Shown one piece after another: positions 20,002 through 30,532 of a DNA stretch of 64,000 nucleotides. The notes beneath the pieces were generated by a model, which did not search any database, was not told where the DNA came from, and saw only the letters and a program-made list of their open reading frames with translations. The translations under genes and the position numbers were made by a program. Position 1 is the stretch's first letter. Each line of letters starts with the position of its first letter. The DNA comes from an uncultured Prochlorococcus sp. GTDB taxonomy: Bacteria > Cyanobacteriota > Cyanobacteriia > PCC-6307 > Cyanobiaceae. The stretch is from the NCBI GenBank assembly GCA_902572075.1, contig CACGER010000002.1:1-64000 (forward strand), given 5' to 3'.

Positions 20002-20295
20002 ATGAAAGCTGGCAAATATAGTTTATTTATTTTTGTGAATTTGATAATACTATTCAACTCCTTAAATAGTTATTATTTAGCTCAAACGAAAAAAAAATCA
20101 ATCATAAAATTATTTTGTCTTCAGAGTGTCAAAGAGGAGATGCTGAAATCAGAAATGATATATAGTGAAGAAATTGCGAATGAAACTTGTGATTGTTACT
20201 ACGAACAATTTATGCAAACTGCAAGTCATCATGATGCAAAAACAAAATGTAAATTAGAAACTAAAGAAAATTTAAATCATAATAGGAAAATTTAA
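20002..20295 (+). CDS. Small predicted secreted Cys-containing hypothetical protein
   Basis: 97 aa; N-terminal hydrophobic signal-like segment; ANETCDCYYEQFMQ motif. Confidence 0.6.
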   Translation: MKAGKYSLFIFVNLIILFNSLNSYYLAQTKKKSIIKLFCLQSVKEEMLKSEMIYSEEIANETCDCYYEQFMQTASHHDAKTKCKLETKENLNHNRKI

Positions 20296-20306
20296 TTATT
20301 ATTTTT

Positions 20307-22079
20307 ATGAGGTTTAAGAACAATCAAAATCCAATAATTAGACTTTATTTAAATCTGATTGAGGAAAGAAGGTTACTATTTTTTGCTTTTCTTAGTTCCA
20401 TAATTAATAAAATATTAGATTTAGCTCCCCCTGTAATAATTGGTCTTGCAGTGGATATCGTTGTTAAGGAACAGAATTCATGGATTGCTGGTTTTGGAAT
20501 GAAAGAAGTTCCAGCACAATTGATTTTCCTTGCATTTGCTTCAGGAATAGTTTGGTCTGGTGAATCCTCCTTTGAATATTTATATTCGATTTTATGGAGA
20601 AATTTGGCTCAGCTATCGCAACATAAATTAAGAATAAAAGCTTATGAGCATATCCAGAAATTAGATATGGATTTTTTTGAAAATGATAATACTGGAAGGC
20701 TATTATCTATTTTGAATGATGATATAAATCAACTTGAGAGATTTCTAGACCAAGGGGCTAATCAGATTATTCAGTTATTTGTAACTGTTTTAATAATTGG
20801 GGGCACTATGATTTTTGTCGCTCCAAAAATCGCTTTATTTGCTTTCTTTCCTATTCCAATTATATTTTTAGGATCAATTAAATTTCAAAGGAAGCTTGCT
20901 CCAAAATACAGAGATGTTAGAAATAAAGCTGGACTGTTGGCATCAAGGCTTAATAATAATTTAAGTGGAATTCTAACCATAAAAAGTTTTACTAAAGAAA
21001 AATGGGAACTAAATAGATTAAATAAAGAAAGTCTCGATTATCAAAGAAGTAATAAAGCTGCAATAAAATTATCTTCTGCTTTTATCCCTCTTATAAGATT
21101 TGCAATTTTATTTGCCTTTATAGCGATTCTATTAATTGGAGGTTTCCAAACTTGGAATAAGACACTTGATGTAGGTACTTATAGTTTTTTAGTGTTTATT
21201 ACACAAAGACTATTATGGCCTTTAACTACTTTGGGGCATGTTTTAGATGATTTTCAGAGATCTATGGCTTCAATAGATAGAGTAATTGACCTCATAGATA
21301 CTCCTATAAAAATAAAAGATGGAAAAATAAAAATTGAACCTAAAGATATCAAAGGAGAAATTATTTTTGATAATGTAAATTTTAATTATCCTGGACGAGA
21401 TTTAACTTTAAAAAAAATAAATTTCAAAATTGAAAATAACTCAACATTAGGAATTGTGGGTTTAACAGGTTCTGGGAAAAGTACAATAATAAAACTACTA
21501 CTTAGAATTTATGATAGTAATAATGGGTCAATAACCTTGGATGGGGTTTCTATTAAAGAAATAAATTTGAGGGATTTAAGAAAGTGTATCTCCTTAGTAA
21601 GTCAAGAAACTTATTTATTTCATGGCAGTGTACAAGAAAATATTGCTTATGGCTCAATCAACCCAAGTCTTAAAGATATTATTAAAGCTTCAAAGATTGC
21701 GGAAGCTCATAAATTTATTGAACAATTACCAGATGGTTATAAAACTATAGTGGGGGAAAGGGGCCAAAGGCTTTCAGGCGGGCAACGTCAAAGAATTGCC
21801 TTGGCCAGAGCAGTTTTAAAGGATGCTCCAATATTAATATTAGATGAAGCTACTGCCTCAGTTGATAATGAAACAGAGGCTTTAATTCAAAAATCGTTAT
21901 CTAAAATCACAAAAGAAAGAACAACTATAGTAATAGCTCATAGATTAAGCACTATTAAAAATGCGGATAATATTGTAGTTATTGATAAAGGTAAAATAGT
22001 TGAAAGTGGAAAACATGAAAAACTATTAGATCAAAATAAAATATATGCTGATTTGTGGAATGTTCAAGTAGGGATTTAG
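20307..22079 (+). CDS. ABC transporter, fused permease/ATP-binding (multidrug/lipid exporter family)
   Basis: 590 aa; six-TM N-terminus, Walker A GLTGSGKST, signature LSGGQRQRIALARA, Walker B ILILDEATASVD. Confidence 0.95.
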   Translation: MRFKNNQNPIIRLYLNLIEERRLLFFAFLSSIINKILDLAPPVIIGLAVDIVVKEQNSWIAGFGMKEVPAQLIFLAFASGIVWSGESSFEYLYSILWRNLAQLSQHKLRIKAYEHIQKLDMDFFENDNTGRLLSILNDDINQLERFLDQGANQIIQLFVTVLIIGGTMIFVAPKIALFAFFPIPIIFLGSIKFQRKLAPKYRDVRNKAGLLASRLNNNLSGILTIKSFTKEKWELNRLNKESLDYQRSNKAAIKLSSAFIPLIRFAILFAFIAILLIGGFQTWNKTLDVGTYSFLVFITQRLLWPLTTLGHVLDDFQRSMASIDRVIDLIDTPIKIKDGKIKIEPKDIKGEIIFDNVNFNYPGRDLTLKKINFKIENNSTLGIVGLTGSGKSTIIKLLLRIYDSNNGSITLDGVSIKEINLRDLRKCISLVSQETYLFHGSVQENIAYGSINPSLKDIIKASKIAEAHKFIEQLPDGYKTIVGERGQRLSGGQRQRIALARAVLKDAPILILDEATASVDNETEALIQKSLSKITKERTTIVIAHRLSTIKNADNIVVIDKGKIVESGKHEKLLDQNKIYADLWNVQVGI

Positions 22080-22093
22080 TATGAATTTCTAAA

Positions 22094-22651
22094 CTATATT
22101 AAGAAGTTAAATGATTCAATTACGTTACTAAACATACCGTCAACTTTATTCCACCTTTCTTCATTTGTCCCTACAGCGAAAGTGTAAAGTGTTCCTCTAT
22201 CAATTACGACAGTAGCTAATTCATGTCTTGCCTGTTCATTTAAATTTAATTCATACTCTAAATCATAGAAAATATGATTGGATGCCTCCCTCTTATTGGC
22301 ATTTATAAGTTTTACCGCTCTACCAGAACCTTCGGGAGCAATGACTTTATCAATTAATGTTTGACCTACTTCACTTGGGCTTCCTAATTGCTCTAATTGA
22401 ACCTCTTTATTGACATCAGAAATAACTAAGCTTAAGGTCTCATTACTATTTATTAAATCATGATAAATAATTTCAGGTCCTCCATCGACTTTTACTCTAG
22501 TCCATCCTGTTGGATACAAAAAGGCATATCTACCATCTGGGCTTTGATAAGCTTCTAATCCCGCATTTAGTCCGCCACTACAAGCACTCAGTGTTAAGCA
22601 CAAAAAAACCAAAAATAAATATTTGAAAGGATTAAATTTAATATTTTTCAT
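22094..22651 (-). CDS. PsbP-domain photosystem II lipoprotein (CyanoP-like)
   Basis: Lipobox LTLSACSGG, then YQSPDGRYAFLYPTGWTRVKVDGGPEIIYHDLI, the PsbP fold signature. Confidence 0.92.
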   Translation of the reverse strand: MKNIKFNPFKYLFLVFLCLTLSACSGGLNAGLEAYQSPDGRYAFLYPTGWTRVKVDGGPEIIYHDLINSNETLSLVISDVNKEVQLEQLGSPSEVGQTLIDKVIAPEGSGRAVKLINANKREASNHIFYDLEYELNLNEQARHELATVVIDRGTLYTFAVGTNEERWNKVDGMFSNVIESFNFLI

Positions 22652-22754
22652 TTTGTTTGAAATTACTAACTAAAAACATAATAAGACATTAAAAGCAAAC
22701 AATTATGGCAATTCAGAATTTTGCGTCTAAATTATTTCTAGAAATAGTTAAATT

Positions 22755-23354
22755 TTGATTACCTATACCAAACCGCTTTCAAAATTAATTGGTCATTTTG
22801 AGAAATTCCCAGGGATTGGTCCAAGAACAGCTCAAAGGTTAGCGTTGTTTATTTTAAAACAACCTGAAAGCACAATAAGGGATTTTTCGAAGTCTCTGTT
22901 AGAAGCTCATAGTAATGTTGGTCGTTGTAAAAAATGCTTCAATTTAACTTCAGAAGATGAATGCGAAATTTGTAGAAATAAAGAAAGAAATCACAAACTA
23001 ATCTGCGTGGTAGCAGAAACCAAAGATTTGCTTGCTTTGGAACGTGCTCGAGAATTTAAAGGTGTCTACCATGTTATTGGTGGTTTAATATCTCCAATGG
23101 ATTCTGTTGGCCCTGAACTCTTAGAAATAAGGAGCTTAGTAGAACGAGTTAGTAAATCAGAAATAGATGAGATCATATTGGCATTAACTCCAAGTGTTGA
23201 GGGAGATACAACAAGTCTTTATATTGGAAAATTGTTAGCCCCTTTTACAAAAGTCACAAGGATTGCGTATGGCCTTCCAATGGGCAGTGAACTTGAATAT
23301 GTAGATGAAGTTACACTTGCGAGAGCCTTAGAAGGGAGAACAAAACTAAACTAA
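22755..23354 (+). CDS. recR: Recombination protein RecR
   Basis: [18 protein letters not shown], CxxC zinc finger ([16 protein letters not shown]), Toprim; TTG start. Confidence 0.96.
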   Translation: MITYTKPLSKLIGHFEKFPGIGPRTAQRLALFILKQPESTIRDFSKSLLEAHSNVGRCKKCFNLTSEDECEICRNKERNHKLICVVAETKDLLALERAREFKGVYHVIGGLISPMDSVGPELLEIRSLVERVSKSEIDEIILALTPSVEGDTTSLYIGKLLAPFTKVTRIAYGLPMGSELEYVDEVTLARALEGRTKLN

Positions 23355-23357
23355 ACA

Positions 23358-24257
23358 ATGATAAACAATAATCTAATCAATAAAGAAAAAATCTTAAGAC
23401 TTCCCTCTTGGATTAAATTTCCTATTAGTAAAGCTTCAGAGTTTGAAAAAATACAAAAACTCATCAAAAAATCAAATATTCATACTATTTGCGAAGAAGC
23501 AAGATGTCCAAATAGAGCAGAATGTTACGCTTCAGGAACTGCCACTTTTTTACTGGGTGGTTCAATATGTTCTCGTTCTTGTGCTTTTTGCCAAGTAAAT
23601 AAAGGTAGACCAAGTTCTATCGATATTGATGAATGTACTCAGGTTGCTGAAGCAGTGAAAGTACTAAATTTGAAATATGTTGTTTTGACATCTGTAGCTA
23701 GAGACGATCTCCCTGATCATGGAGCAAATTTATTTATATCTACAATTGATGAGATTAGGAAAATTGATTCAACAATCAAAATAGAGGTTTTAACTCCTGA
23801 TTTATGGGGTGGTGGCAAAAATTTTGATGAAAATAATAACCTCCAAACTGAGAGATTGAAGATGATTTTAGAACAAGATCCAATATGTTTTAATCATAAC
23901 CTTGAAACTGTTGAAAGACTGCAAAATGAAGTCAGGAGAGGTGCAAATTATACAAAATCCCTTAGTTTACTAAAAAAGTCAAAAGATATTGCTCCTCATA
24001 TTCAAACCAAATCAGGGATTATGTTAGGTCTTGGGGAAACATTGGATGAAATAAAAAATACAATTTATGATCTTAAAAAAATAGATTGTGATCAAATTAC
24101 AATTGGCCAATATTTAAGGCCCTCACTAAATCATTTGGCAGTTGAGAAATATTGGGATCCATCAGAGTTCGAATATTTATATCGCTTCTCCAAGGACATA
24201 GGATTCAAGAAAGTATCTTCCGGTCCCTTAGTAAGAAGTAGTTATCATGCGGGTTAA
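23358..24257 (+). CDS. lipA: Lipoyl synthase LipA
   Basis: ICEEARCPNRAECYASGTATFLLGG, CSRSCAFCQVNKG radical-SAM motif, MLGLGE. Confidence 0.96.
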   Translation: MINNNLINKEKILRLPSWIKFPISKASEFEKIQKLIKKSNIHTICEEARCPNRAECYASGTATFLLGGSICSRSCAFCQVNKGRPSSIDIDECTQVAEAVKVLNLKYVVLTSVARDDLPDHGANLFISTIDEIRKIDSTIKIEVLTPDLWGGGKNFDENNNLQTERLKMILEQDPICFNHNLETVERLQNEVRRGANYTKSLSLLKKSKDIAPHIQTKSGIMLGLGETLDEIKNTIYDLKKIDCDQITIGQYLRPSLNHLAVEKYWDPSEFEYLYRFSKDIGFKKVSSGPLVRSSYHAG

Positions 24258-24754
24258 CTTTCTTTAATTAAAGAGAGTTTCTTTTCAAGCTTTTTCAAGA
24301 TGGAAATGCAATCCCCATTCATAAGTGTACCTGCACCTCCCCAAACCAATCTTAATAAAAGATCTACTGGGCTAGAACCAACTTCTTTCACAATTTTGAA
24401 GCCTATTAACTTGAAATATCTTACGAGTTTTTTACTATATCCTTCACTATCAAAAATAGCTAAAAGTCTTGCTTTGTTGCTTGATTTTTTTTCAATAGCC
24501 CAAGCCATAGTTGTTGCCCATATTAATTCCGAAACAAAAGCAGGAGATTTACTAAGGATTCTCAATGTATCAAGCTGAATACCTTGTTTATTTAAATAAG
24601 TCCAACCTTTCATTTCGGCCCAAATCTTAATGATGTTATTTTTCTGTTCTGCTATAACGATTCTAAAGAAACATAATCCAAGTGTTTCTCTTACTTGAAT
24701 TTTAATTAATAATCCTATGTTACCTGCTAATTTTTCTAAATCTTCAACTTTCAT
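24254..24754 (-). CDS. Conserved hypothetical protein
   Basis: 166 aa ORF filling the lipA-trhO interval on the opposite strand. Confidence 0.7.
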   Translation of the reverse strand: MKVEDLEKLAGNIGLLIKIQVRETLGLCFFRIVIAEQKNNIIKIWAEMKGWTYLNKQGIQLDTLRILSKSPAFVSELIWATTMAWAIEKKSSNKARLLAIFDSEGYSKKLVRYFKLIGFKIVKEVGSSPVDLLLRLVWGGAGTLMNGDCISILKKLEKKLSLIKES

Positions 24755-24765
24755 GATTTTGAAAA

Positions 24766-25698
24766 TTAGTCCTTATGGATTTTATGATTTTCCACTTTTA
24801 ACCTATCCATTTGTTTTTGTCTTTCTTCAAACCTTTTCCTATCATCATCACTGAATTGATCTATGCAGAAATGGCATTGGATACCCTTTCTATATTCTTT
24901 TCTTTTTTGATCTTGAATTGAAACTGGCATTCCACATGCATGACAAATCGAGTAGGAGCCTTTTTCTAATTCTTGATCTAAAGCAACTCTTTTGTCAAAA
25001 ACATAACATTCGCCTTCAAATAAGTTTTCTTCTTTTGGGATATCATCAAGATATTGAAGAATGCCTCCTTTTAGGTGATAAATATTTTTATAACCTTTCT
25101 TTTTCAGCAAACTAGTAGCTTTTTCACATCTTATTCCTCCGGTACAAAACATTGCTATATTTGTAGAATTTTTATTTTCTAAATGGGTATCTAGATGATC
25201 ATTTACCCACTTGGGGAATTCGCTAAAGTTTCTTGTATTTGGGTTTATAGAGTTATGAAATGTACCTATAGAAACCTCATAATTATTTCTAGTATCGATG
25301 ACTATTGTATTTTGATTTTGAATTAACTTATTCCAATCAGCGGAGTCAACATAGGTCCCATTATTTTCTGAAGGATTTATTTCAGAGACACCCATGGTGA
25401 CTATTTCTTTCTTGATTTTTATTTTTAGTTTTTTGAAGACTTTCTTTTTTGAAAAGTTTACTTTCATATTTAAATTTCTATTATCTACATATTTATTAAG
25501 TAAATTGATAATAATATCAATTACATATTTATCAGCACAAATAGTTCCATTAATACCCTCACTTGCAAAAATTAATAAACCTGAAAGATCGTTTTCATTT
25601 TCGATTTCTAATAATTTATTTTTTAGATCAATAATTAAGTTTTCTTGAAATGGGAAGAAAGAGTAAAGAGAAACTATTTTATAATTTTTGCCTTTCAT
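24766..25698 (-). CDS. trhO: Rhodanese-domain tRNA uridine hydroxylase TrhO (UPF0176/YceA family)
   Basis: Rhodanese active site [13 protein letters not shown]-terminal CHACGMPVS...CHFCID zinc motif. Confidence 0.9.
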   Translation of the reverse strand: MKGKNYKIVSLYSFFPFQENLIIDLKNKLLEIENENDLSGLLIFASEGINGTICADKYVIDIIINLLNKYVDNRNLNMKVNFSKKKVFKKLKIKIKKEIVTMGVSEINPSENNGTYVDSADWNKLIQNQNTIVIDTRNNYEVSIGTFHNSINPNTRNFSEFPKWVNDHLDTHLENKNSTNIAMFCTGGIRCEKATSLLKKKGYKNIYHLKGGILQYLDDIPKEENLFEGECYVFDKRVALDQELEKGSYSICHACGMPVSIQDQKRKEYRKGIQCHFCIDQFSDDDRKRFEERQKQMDRLKVENHKIHKD

Positions 25699-26702
25699 AA
25701 AGAAGATAATGTTTTTTCACGAGTTTCAAAATCTTTGTTAAATGATACTCCTACCTCTTTAAGGAGTTTTCTGTCTGATTGAAAAGATGGATTTGAAGTT
25801 GTGAGTAACTCATCTCCATAGAAAATTGAATTTGCCCCACATTGAAAACATAAAATTTGGGCTTCTTTTGATAGCTTTTCTCTCCCTGCACTTAATCTTA
25901 TTTTACTTTTAGGCATAAGAATTCTTGCTGTAGCTATCATCCTTATCATTTCAATAGAATCAATTTCTTGATTATCTTCTAAACCAGTACCTTCAATAGC
26001 TACTAATGAATTTATAGGAACACTTTCAGGGTGTGGATTCATATTTGAAAGCACTTTCAAAAGAGATGCTCTATCGCCATTAGATTCCCCCAAACCTATT
26101 ATCCCTCCACAACAAACATTTATTCCTGCATTCCTTACTCTTTTGATAGTATCTAGTCTGTCTTGATAAGTTCTTGTGGTAATAATATTTTTATAATGCT
26201 CAGGACTAGTATCAAGATTGTGGTTATAAGCGGTTAAACCTGCATCAGCTAGTCTACAGGCTTGTTCTTCTGTAAGCATTCCAGCAGTAACGCATGCTTC
26301 CATACCTAAATCTCTAACACCCCTAACCATCTCTAACATTGCATTAAAAGATTTTCCATCTCTAATTTCTCTCCACGCCCAACCCATACAAAACCTATCT
26401 GCACCCTCATTCTTTGCAATTTGAGCTCTTGCTAAAACCTCTTCAACTTGAAATTGTGGATGACTTTTGATTTCGCTAGCACTATAAATTGATTGGCTAC
26501 AGTACGAACAATTTTCCTCACATCCACCAGTTTTTACGCTGAATAATGATGCTAATTGAATATTGTATTTATTAAATTTCCTGTGAATGATTTGTGATTC
26601 CCACATTAACTCAATAAGAGGCATATTAAGTAATTTCAATATCTCCTCTTTATCCCAATCGAACCTAATTTCTCTTAATAACTGATTTTTCGAATTAGGC
26701 AT
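25695..26702 (-). CDS. bioB: Biotin synthase BioB
   Basis: [15 protein letters not shown] radical-SAM cluster, [31 protein letters not shown]. Confidence 0.97.
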   Translation of the reverse strand: MPNSKNQLLREIRFDWDKEEILKLLNMPLIELMWESQIIHRKFNKYNIQLASLFSVKTGGCEENCSYCSQSIYSASEIKSHPQFQVEEVLARAQIAKNEGADRFCMGWAWREIRDGKSFNAMLEMVRGVRDLGMEACVTAGMLTEEQACRLADAGLTAYNHNLDTSPEHYKNIITTRTYQDRLDTIKRVRNAGINVCCGGIIGLGESNGDRASLLKVLSNMNPHPESVPINSLVAIEGTGLEDNQEIDSIEMIRMIATARILMPKSKIRLSAGREKLSKEAQILCFQCGANSIFYGDELLTTSNPSFQSDRKLLKEVGVSFNKDFETREKTLSSL

Positions 26703-26707
26703 TTTTG

Positions 26708-27511
26708 TTAGGAAGAATATTGAGAATCTTCAAGAGATTCATTTGGTAATGATTCTATACCCCCGAAACGTCTATTCCTTGATTGATAATCAATTATTGC
26801 TTTCAGAAATTCAATCTCATTGAAGTCTGGCCAAAGTACGTCAGATATGTAAATTTCTGAATAAGCTAATTGCCATAAAAGAAAATTACTTATCCTTTTT
26901 TCTCCGCTAGTTCTAATAAGTAATTCTGGATCTTTAATGCCTCGAGTTAATAGCTTTGAATTAAATAATTCTTCATTAACTTCACTTGGTTTTATTTCAC
27001 CTGAAAAAGTTTTTATTGCTAGTTCTTTTGCAACTTTTACTATTTCTTGCCTGCCACCATAATTGACGCAAACATTCAATAAAAATTCATTGTTGTTTCT
27101 AGTTAGTGATTCTGAACTAGAGATTATTTTTTTTAAATTTTCTGGGAAAGGAGTTAGATCCCCAATAAATTTAATTTTTATTGATTCTTCATTTATCTCT
27201 TCAATTTCGTTTCTCAAAACTTCTCTAAAAAGATTTATAAGGAAGTCAACCTCTTTTATTGGCCTTGTCCAATTCTCAGTTGAAAAAGCATAAACAGTAA
27301 GAACTTTACAACCTAATTTTTTTGATGCTTTTAGGATTTCTTTTAAAACATTCACTCCTCTCTTGTGCCCATATGTACGAGGTAAGCCTTTTTTTGTTGC
27401 CCATCTCCCATTCCCATCCATAATTATTGCAATATGTTGTGGAACTTTCTGCATATCTAATCTCTTAGATAAGTCGTTATTTTTCTCGTCAATTATTTTT
27501 CCTAAACTCAT
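26708..27511 (-). CDS. uppS: Undecaprenyl (isoprenyl) diphosphate synthase
   Basis: [58 protein letters not shown]. Confidence 0.97.
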   Translation of the reverse strand: MSLGKIIDEKNNDLSKRLDMQKVPQHIAIIMDGNGRWATKKGLPRTYGHKRGVNVLKEILKASKKLGCKVLTVYAFSTENWTRPIKEVDFLINLFREVLRNEIEEINEESIKIKFIGDLTPFPENLKKIISSSESLTRNNNEFLLNVCVNYGGRQEIVKVAKELAIKTFSGEIKPSEVNEELFNSKLLTRGIKDPELLIRTSGEKRISNFLLWQLAYSEIYISDVLWPDFNEIEFLKAIIDYQSRNRRFGGIESLPNESLEDSQYSS

Positions 27512-27514
27512 CAG

Positions 27515-28423
27515 TTAATCATTTTTGTTAATAAAAATTGCTGGCTTTTCATTCTCTTTTTCGTTTATATCATTGCCAATATTATCACTTAGATTTGTAT
27601 TTTGGGATAAAGAATTTTTACCTAAAGATGATTTATTCGTTCCCATTGAGTTTTGATTCCCAATCAAATTCACAAGAAGTTCTTGTAACCTGCTGCTTGT
27701 AATTGGTCTTTCAAGTTTCCCTTGGTTTGCTAATGATAATGTACCTGTCTCTTCAGAGACAACAATACAAATACACCTATCAAATCTTTCTGTAATTCCT
27801 AGTGCAGCAAGATGTCTTGTTCCGTATCTACTTATTCCTTGCCTAGATAGAGGGAGTATTACACCGGCAGATATTATTTTATTCCCTTTCACAAGAACAG
27901 CTCCATCATGTAAAGGTGTATCTGTTGCAAAAAGATTTATTAAAAGTTCAGTTGATAATTGTGCCTCAATGTTGGTACCTGAATATAAAAAATCTTCAGG
28001 TCTCAAATCACTTCCCAAATCTACAACGATTAAGGCGCCTCTTCTATTTTGAGAGAGTTTACCTGCAGTATCAACTAACTGAGTAATGGTAGTTGAAGTT
28101 GCCCTAAATTCCTTTGGCGGATTTCCAAGTAATACAGCTAGTCTCCCAGTTCCTAAAAGTTCCATTAATCTTCTTAACTCTCCTTGCCAAAGGATCGCTA
28201 ATGATAGAGAGCAAGCGAGAACTACAGCATCAATTAATTTTGATGTAAGTGGTAGGTATGCATATCTTTGAATAAACCATGCGGTTGATACTAAAAACAA
28301 ATATCCTCTTAGAAGCCATAATGTCCGTTGTTCTTTTACTCTAGAGAATAATAAAAGTCCGAAACCAACAGCAAATAAGACATCTAATAAAAGTTTTAAA
28401 TTTATTATCCCCCAGAAATTCAC
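27515..28423 (-). CDS. cdaA: Diadenylate cyclase (CdaA/DAC-domain, c-di-AMP synthase)
   Basis: Three N-terminal TM helices; DAC motifs TPLHDGAVLV and RYGTRHLAALGI. Confidence 0.9.
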   Translation of the reverse strand: MNFWGIINLKLLLDVLFAVGFGLLLFSRVKEQRTLWLLRGYLFLVSTAWFIQRYAYLPLTSKLIDAVVLACSLSLAILWQGELRRLMELLGTGRLAVLLGNPPKEFRATSTTITQLVDTAGKLSQNRRGALIVVDLGSDLRPEDFLYSGTNIEAQLSTELLINLFATDTPLHDGAVLVKGNKIISAGVILPLSRQGISRYGTRHLAALGITERFDRCICIVVSEETGTLSLANQGKLERPITSSRLQELLVNLIGNQNSMGTNKSSLGKNSLSQNTNLSDNIGNDINEKENEKPAIFINKND

Positions 28424-28451
28424 ATTAAAAACAAAATTAATTTAAATGTAC

Positions 28452-29825
28452 CTAATTTCGTTTGATAAAGCGATCAGGTAATACATCATATTTTAAAAGA
28501 TCAAATGGGCTTTCTCTTTTTTGAATAATTTCTGCTTCTCCATCTTTAACTAAGAGAGCAGCAGGTCTTGGGATTCTGTTGTAGTTAGAACTCATTGAAT
28601 TATTGTATGCACCAGTACCAAAAACACATATTAAATCTCCAGTTTTACATTCTGCCAGTTCAATTTCCTTAAACAATACATCTCCTGATTCGCAATGCTT
28701 ACCAGCAATAGTATATTTATTTTTGGAATTGATGTTGAATGGATTACTTACTAAACATGCAGAATAATTTGATTGATATGTAATTGGTCTAGGATTATCA
28801 CTCATCCCACCGTCAACAGATAAATACGTTCTGATACCTGGAATTTCTTTAAAGGACCCAATTTTGTAAATGGTTATACCTGCTGTAGATACAATAGACC
28901 TGCCTGGTTCGCACATTAATGTAGGAAAATCTAAGTTGTTTTTTTTACAAGCTTTAACAACAGAAGAGCAAATTGTTTTTACCCATTCTTCAATTGCGGG
29001 GGGATCATCACTTTCGGTATATTTAATACCTAAACCTCCGCCAACATTAAGTTCATCGATATAATGGCCAAATTTTTTGGCATCTATAATAACCTTTACC
29101 ATTATTTCTCCAAGATCCTTATGAGGGTCTAGTTCAAAAATCTGTGAACCAATATGAGCATGTATACCTTTTAATTTAAGGTGTTTTGTAACTCTGATTT
29201 TATTAAATAAAATATTTAAATATTCTTTTCCGAAACCAAATTTGCTATCAAATGATCCAGTTCTAATGTATTCATGTGTATGGCATTCTATCCCAGGCGT
29301 AAAACGAATCATTATATCTAATTCACGATTTAATGAATTTGAGATTTCATCTAATCTTTCTAAGTCATAATCATTATCTACTATGACTTTAATGTTATTT
29401 CTAACTGCGAATTCTAATTCCTTGTCTGATTTGTTATTACCATGAAAGACAATTTTTTCATTTGGAACCCCACCCTTTAGGGCAGTTAATAATTCTCCCT
29501 CTGACACTGCATCAAGTCCTAAACCTTCTGAGGAAATAAGATTACTCATGAATATAGAGCTATTTGCCTTGGAAGCATATATAGGGAGAGATTCTCCTGG
29601 ATAATATTTTTCTAATGCTTTTTTATATGCTCTACAAGAGTTTCTCAAAGTGACTTCATCCAATATATAAAGAGGAGAATCATATTTTTTAACTAACTCT
29701 TCAATAGAACATCCTCCAACTGCCAATTTACCATCGCCTCCAATGGATGTGGTAATAGGTACAATATTTTTGTTTGGACTTTCGAAGTCAATTTTCTGTT
29801 TTAAAAAAGATTGTTTTTCTTCCAT
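28452..29825 (-). CDS. lysA: Diaminopimelate decarboxylase
   Basis: PLYILDE, YASKAN, FHGNNKSDKEL, HAHIGSQIF, LNVGGGLGIKY, CEPGRSIV, CESGDVL motifs. Confidence 0.96.
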   Translation of the reverse strand: MEEKQSFLKQKIDFESPNKNIVPITTSIGGDGKLAVGGCSIEELVKKYDSPLYILDEVTLRNSCRAYKKALEKYYPGESLPIYASKANSSIFMSNLISSEGLGLDAVSEGELLTALKGGVPNEKIVFHGNNKSDKELEFAVRNNIKVIVDNDYDLERLDEISNSLNRELDIMIRFTPGIECHTHEYIRTGSFDSKFGFGKEYLNILFNKIRVTKHLKLKGIHAHIGSQIFELDPHKDLGEIMVKVIIDAKKFGHYIDELNVGGGLGIKYTESDDPPAIEEWVKTICSSVVKACKKNNLDFPTLMCEPGRSIVSTAGITIYKIGSFKEIPGIRTYLSVDGGMSDNPRPITYQSNYSACLVSNPFNINSKNKYTIAGKHCESGDVLFKEIELAECKTGDLICVFGTGAYNNSMSSNYNRIPRPAALLVKDGEAEIIQKRESPFDLLKYDVLPDRFIKRN

Positions 29826-29912
29826 GGGGGAACTTTAATAAAGTTTTGCCAAAACTGTCATATTTTATAATGACCCTAGATTTGTACTTTTTATTTATAA
29901 ATACATAATAAA

Positions 29913-30353
29913 ATGATATCTATCAAACAAATAAATGAGAAAGATATTGATTTATGTTATGAACTTGATTCAAATACGATTTCCCTATGGAGCAAGAAAC
30001 AATGGGCTAACGAATTCAAAAAAAAAGATACAAAAATTTTTGGATTATTAATTACAAATTTAGTCATTGGAATATGTGTTTTACAGGTTGTCCTTGATGA
30101 AGCACAAATAAATTACTTTGTTGTAGATAAGAAATTCAGGGAAAAGGGTTTTGGATCATATCTTATGAGCTATCTAATAAAAAAATGTGAACAATTAAGT
30201 CTAAAAAAAATACTATTGGAAGTTTCTCAGGGCAATGTTACTGCTGAAAGATTTTATAGTCACTTTGATTTCTCTACTGTAGGAATTAGAAAGAAATATT
30301 ATAAAAATGGTTCTCATGCTCTTTTAAAAGAAAAAAATTTAACAACAAAATAA
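29913..30353 (+). CDS. rimI: GNAT N-acetyltransferase, RimI-like
   Basis: 146 aa; VDKKFREKGFGSYLMSYLI...LEVSQGNVTAERFYSHFDF. Confidence 0.85.
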   Translation: MISIKQINEKDIDLCYELDSNTISLWSKKQWANEFKKKDTKIFGLLITNLVIGICVLQVVLDEAQINYFVVDKKFREKGFGSYLMSYLIKKCEQLSLKKILLEVSQGNVTAERFYSHFDFSTVGIRKKYYKNGSHALLKEKNLTTK

Positions 30354-30532
30354 TGTAAAAATTTAATTGTTCGGATAACCAGAATCCTTGAAATTACTAT
30401 AATTTCTTGCTATATCACTAAAAAAGTTCAATTTAATTTGATAATTTATACTTTTGGGTATTCACAAAAGCTCATTCTGAACACAAAATTGACATATTAC
30501 TGGTAGGTTATTAGTAGGAATTTAATCTTCTA

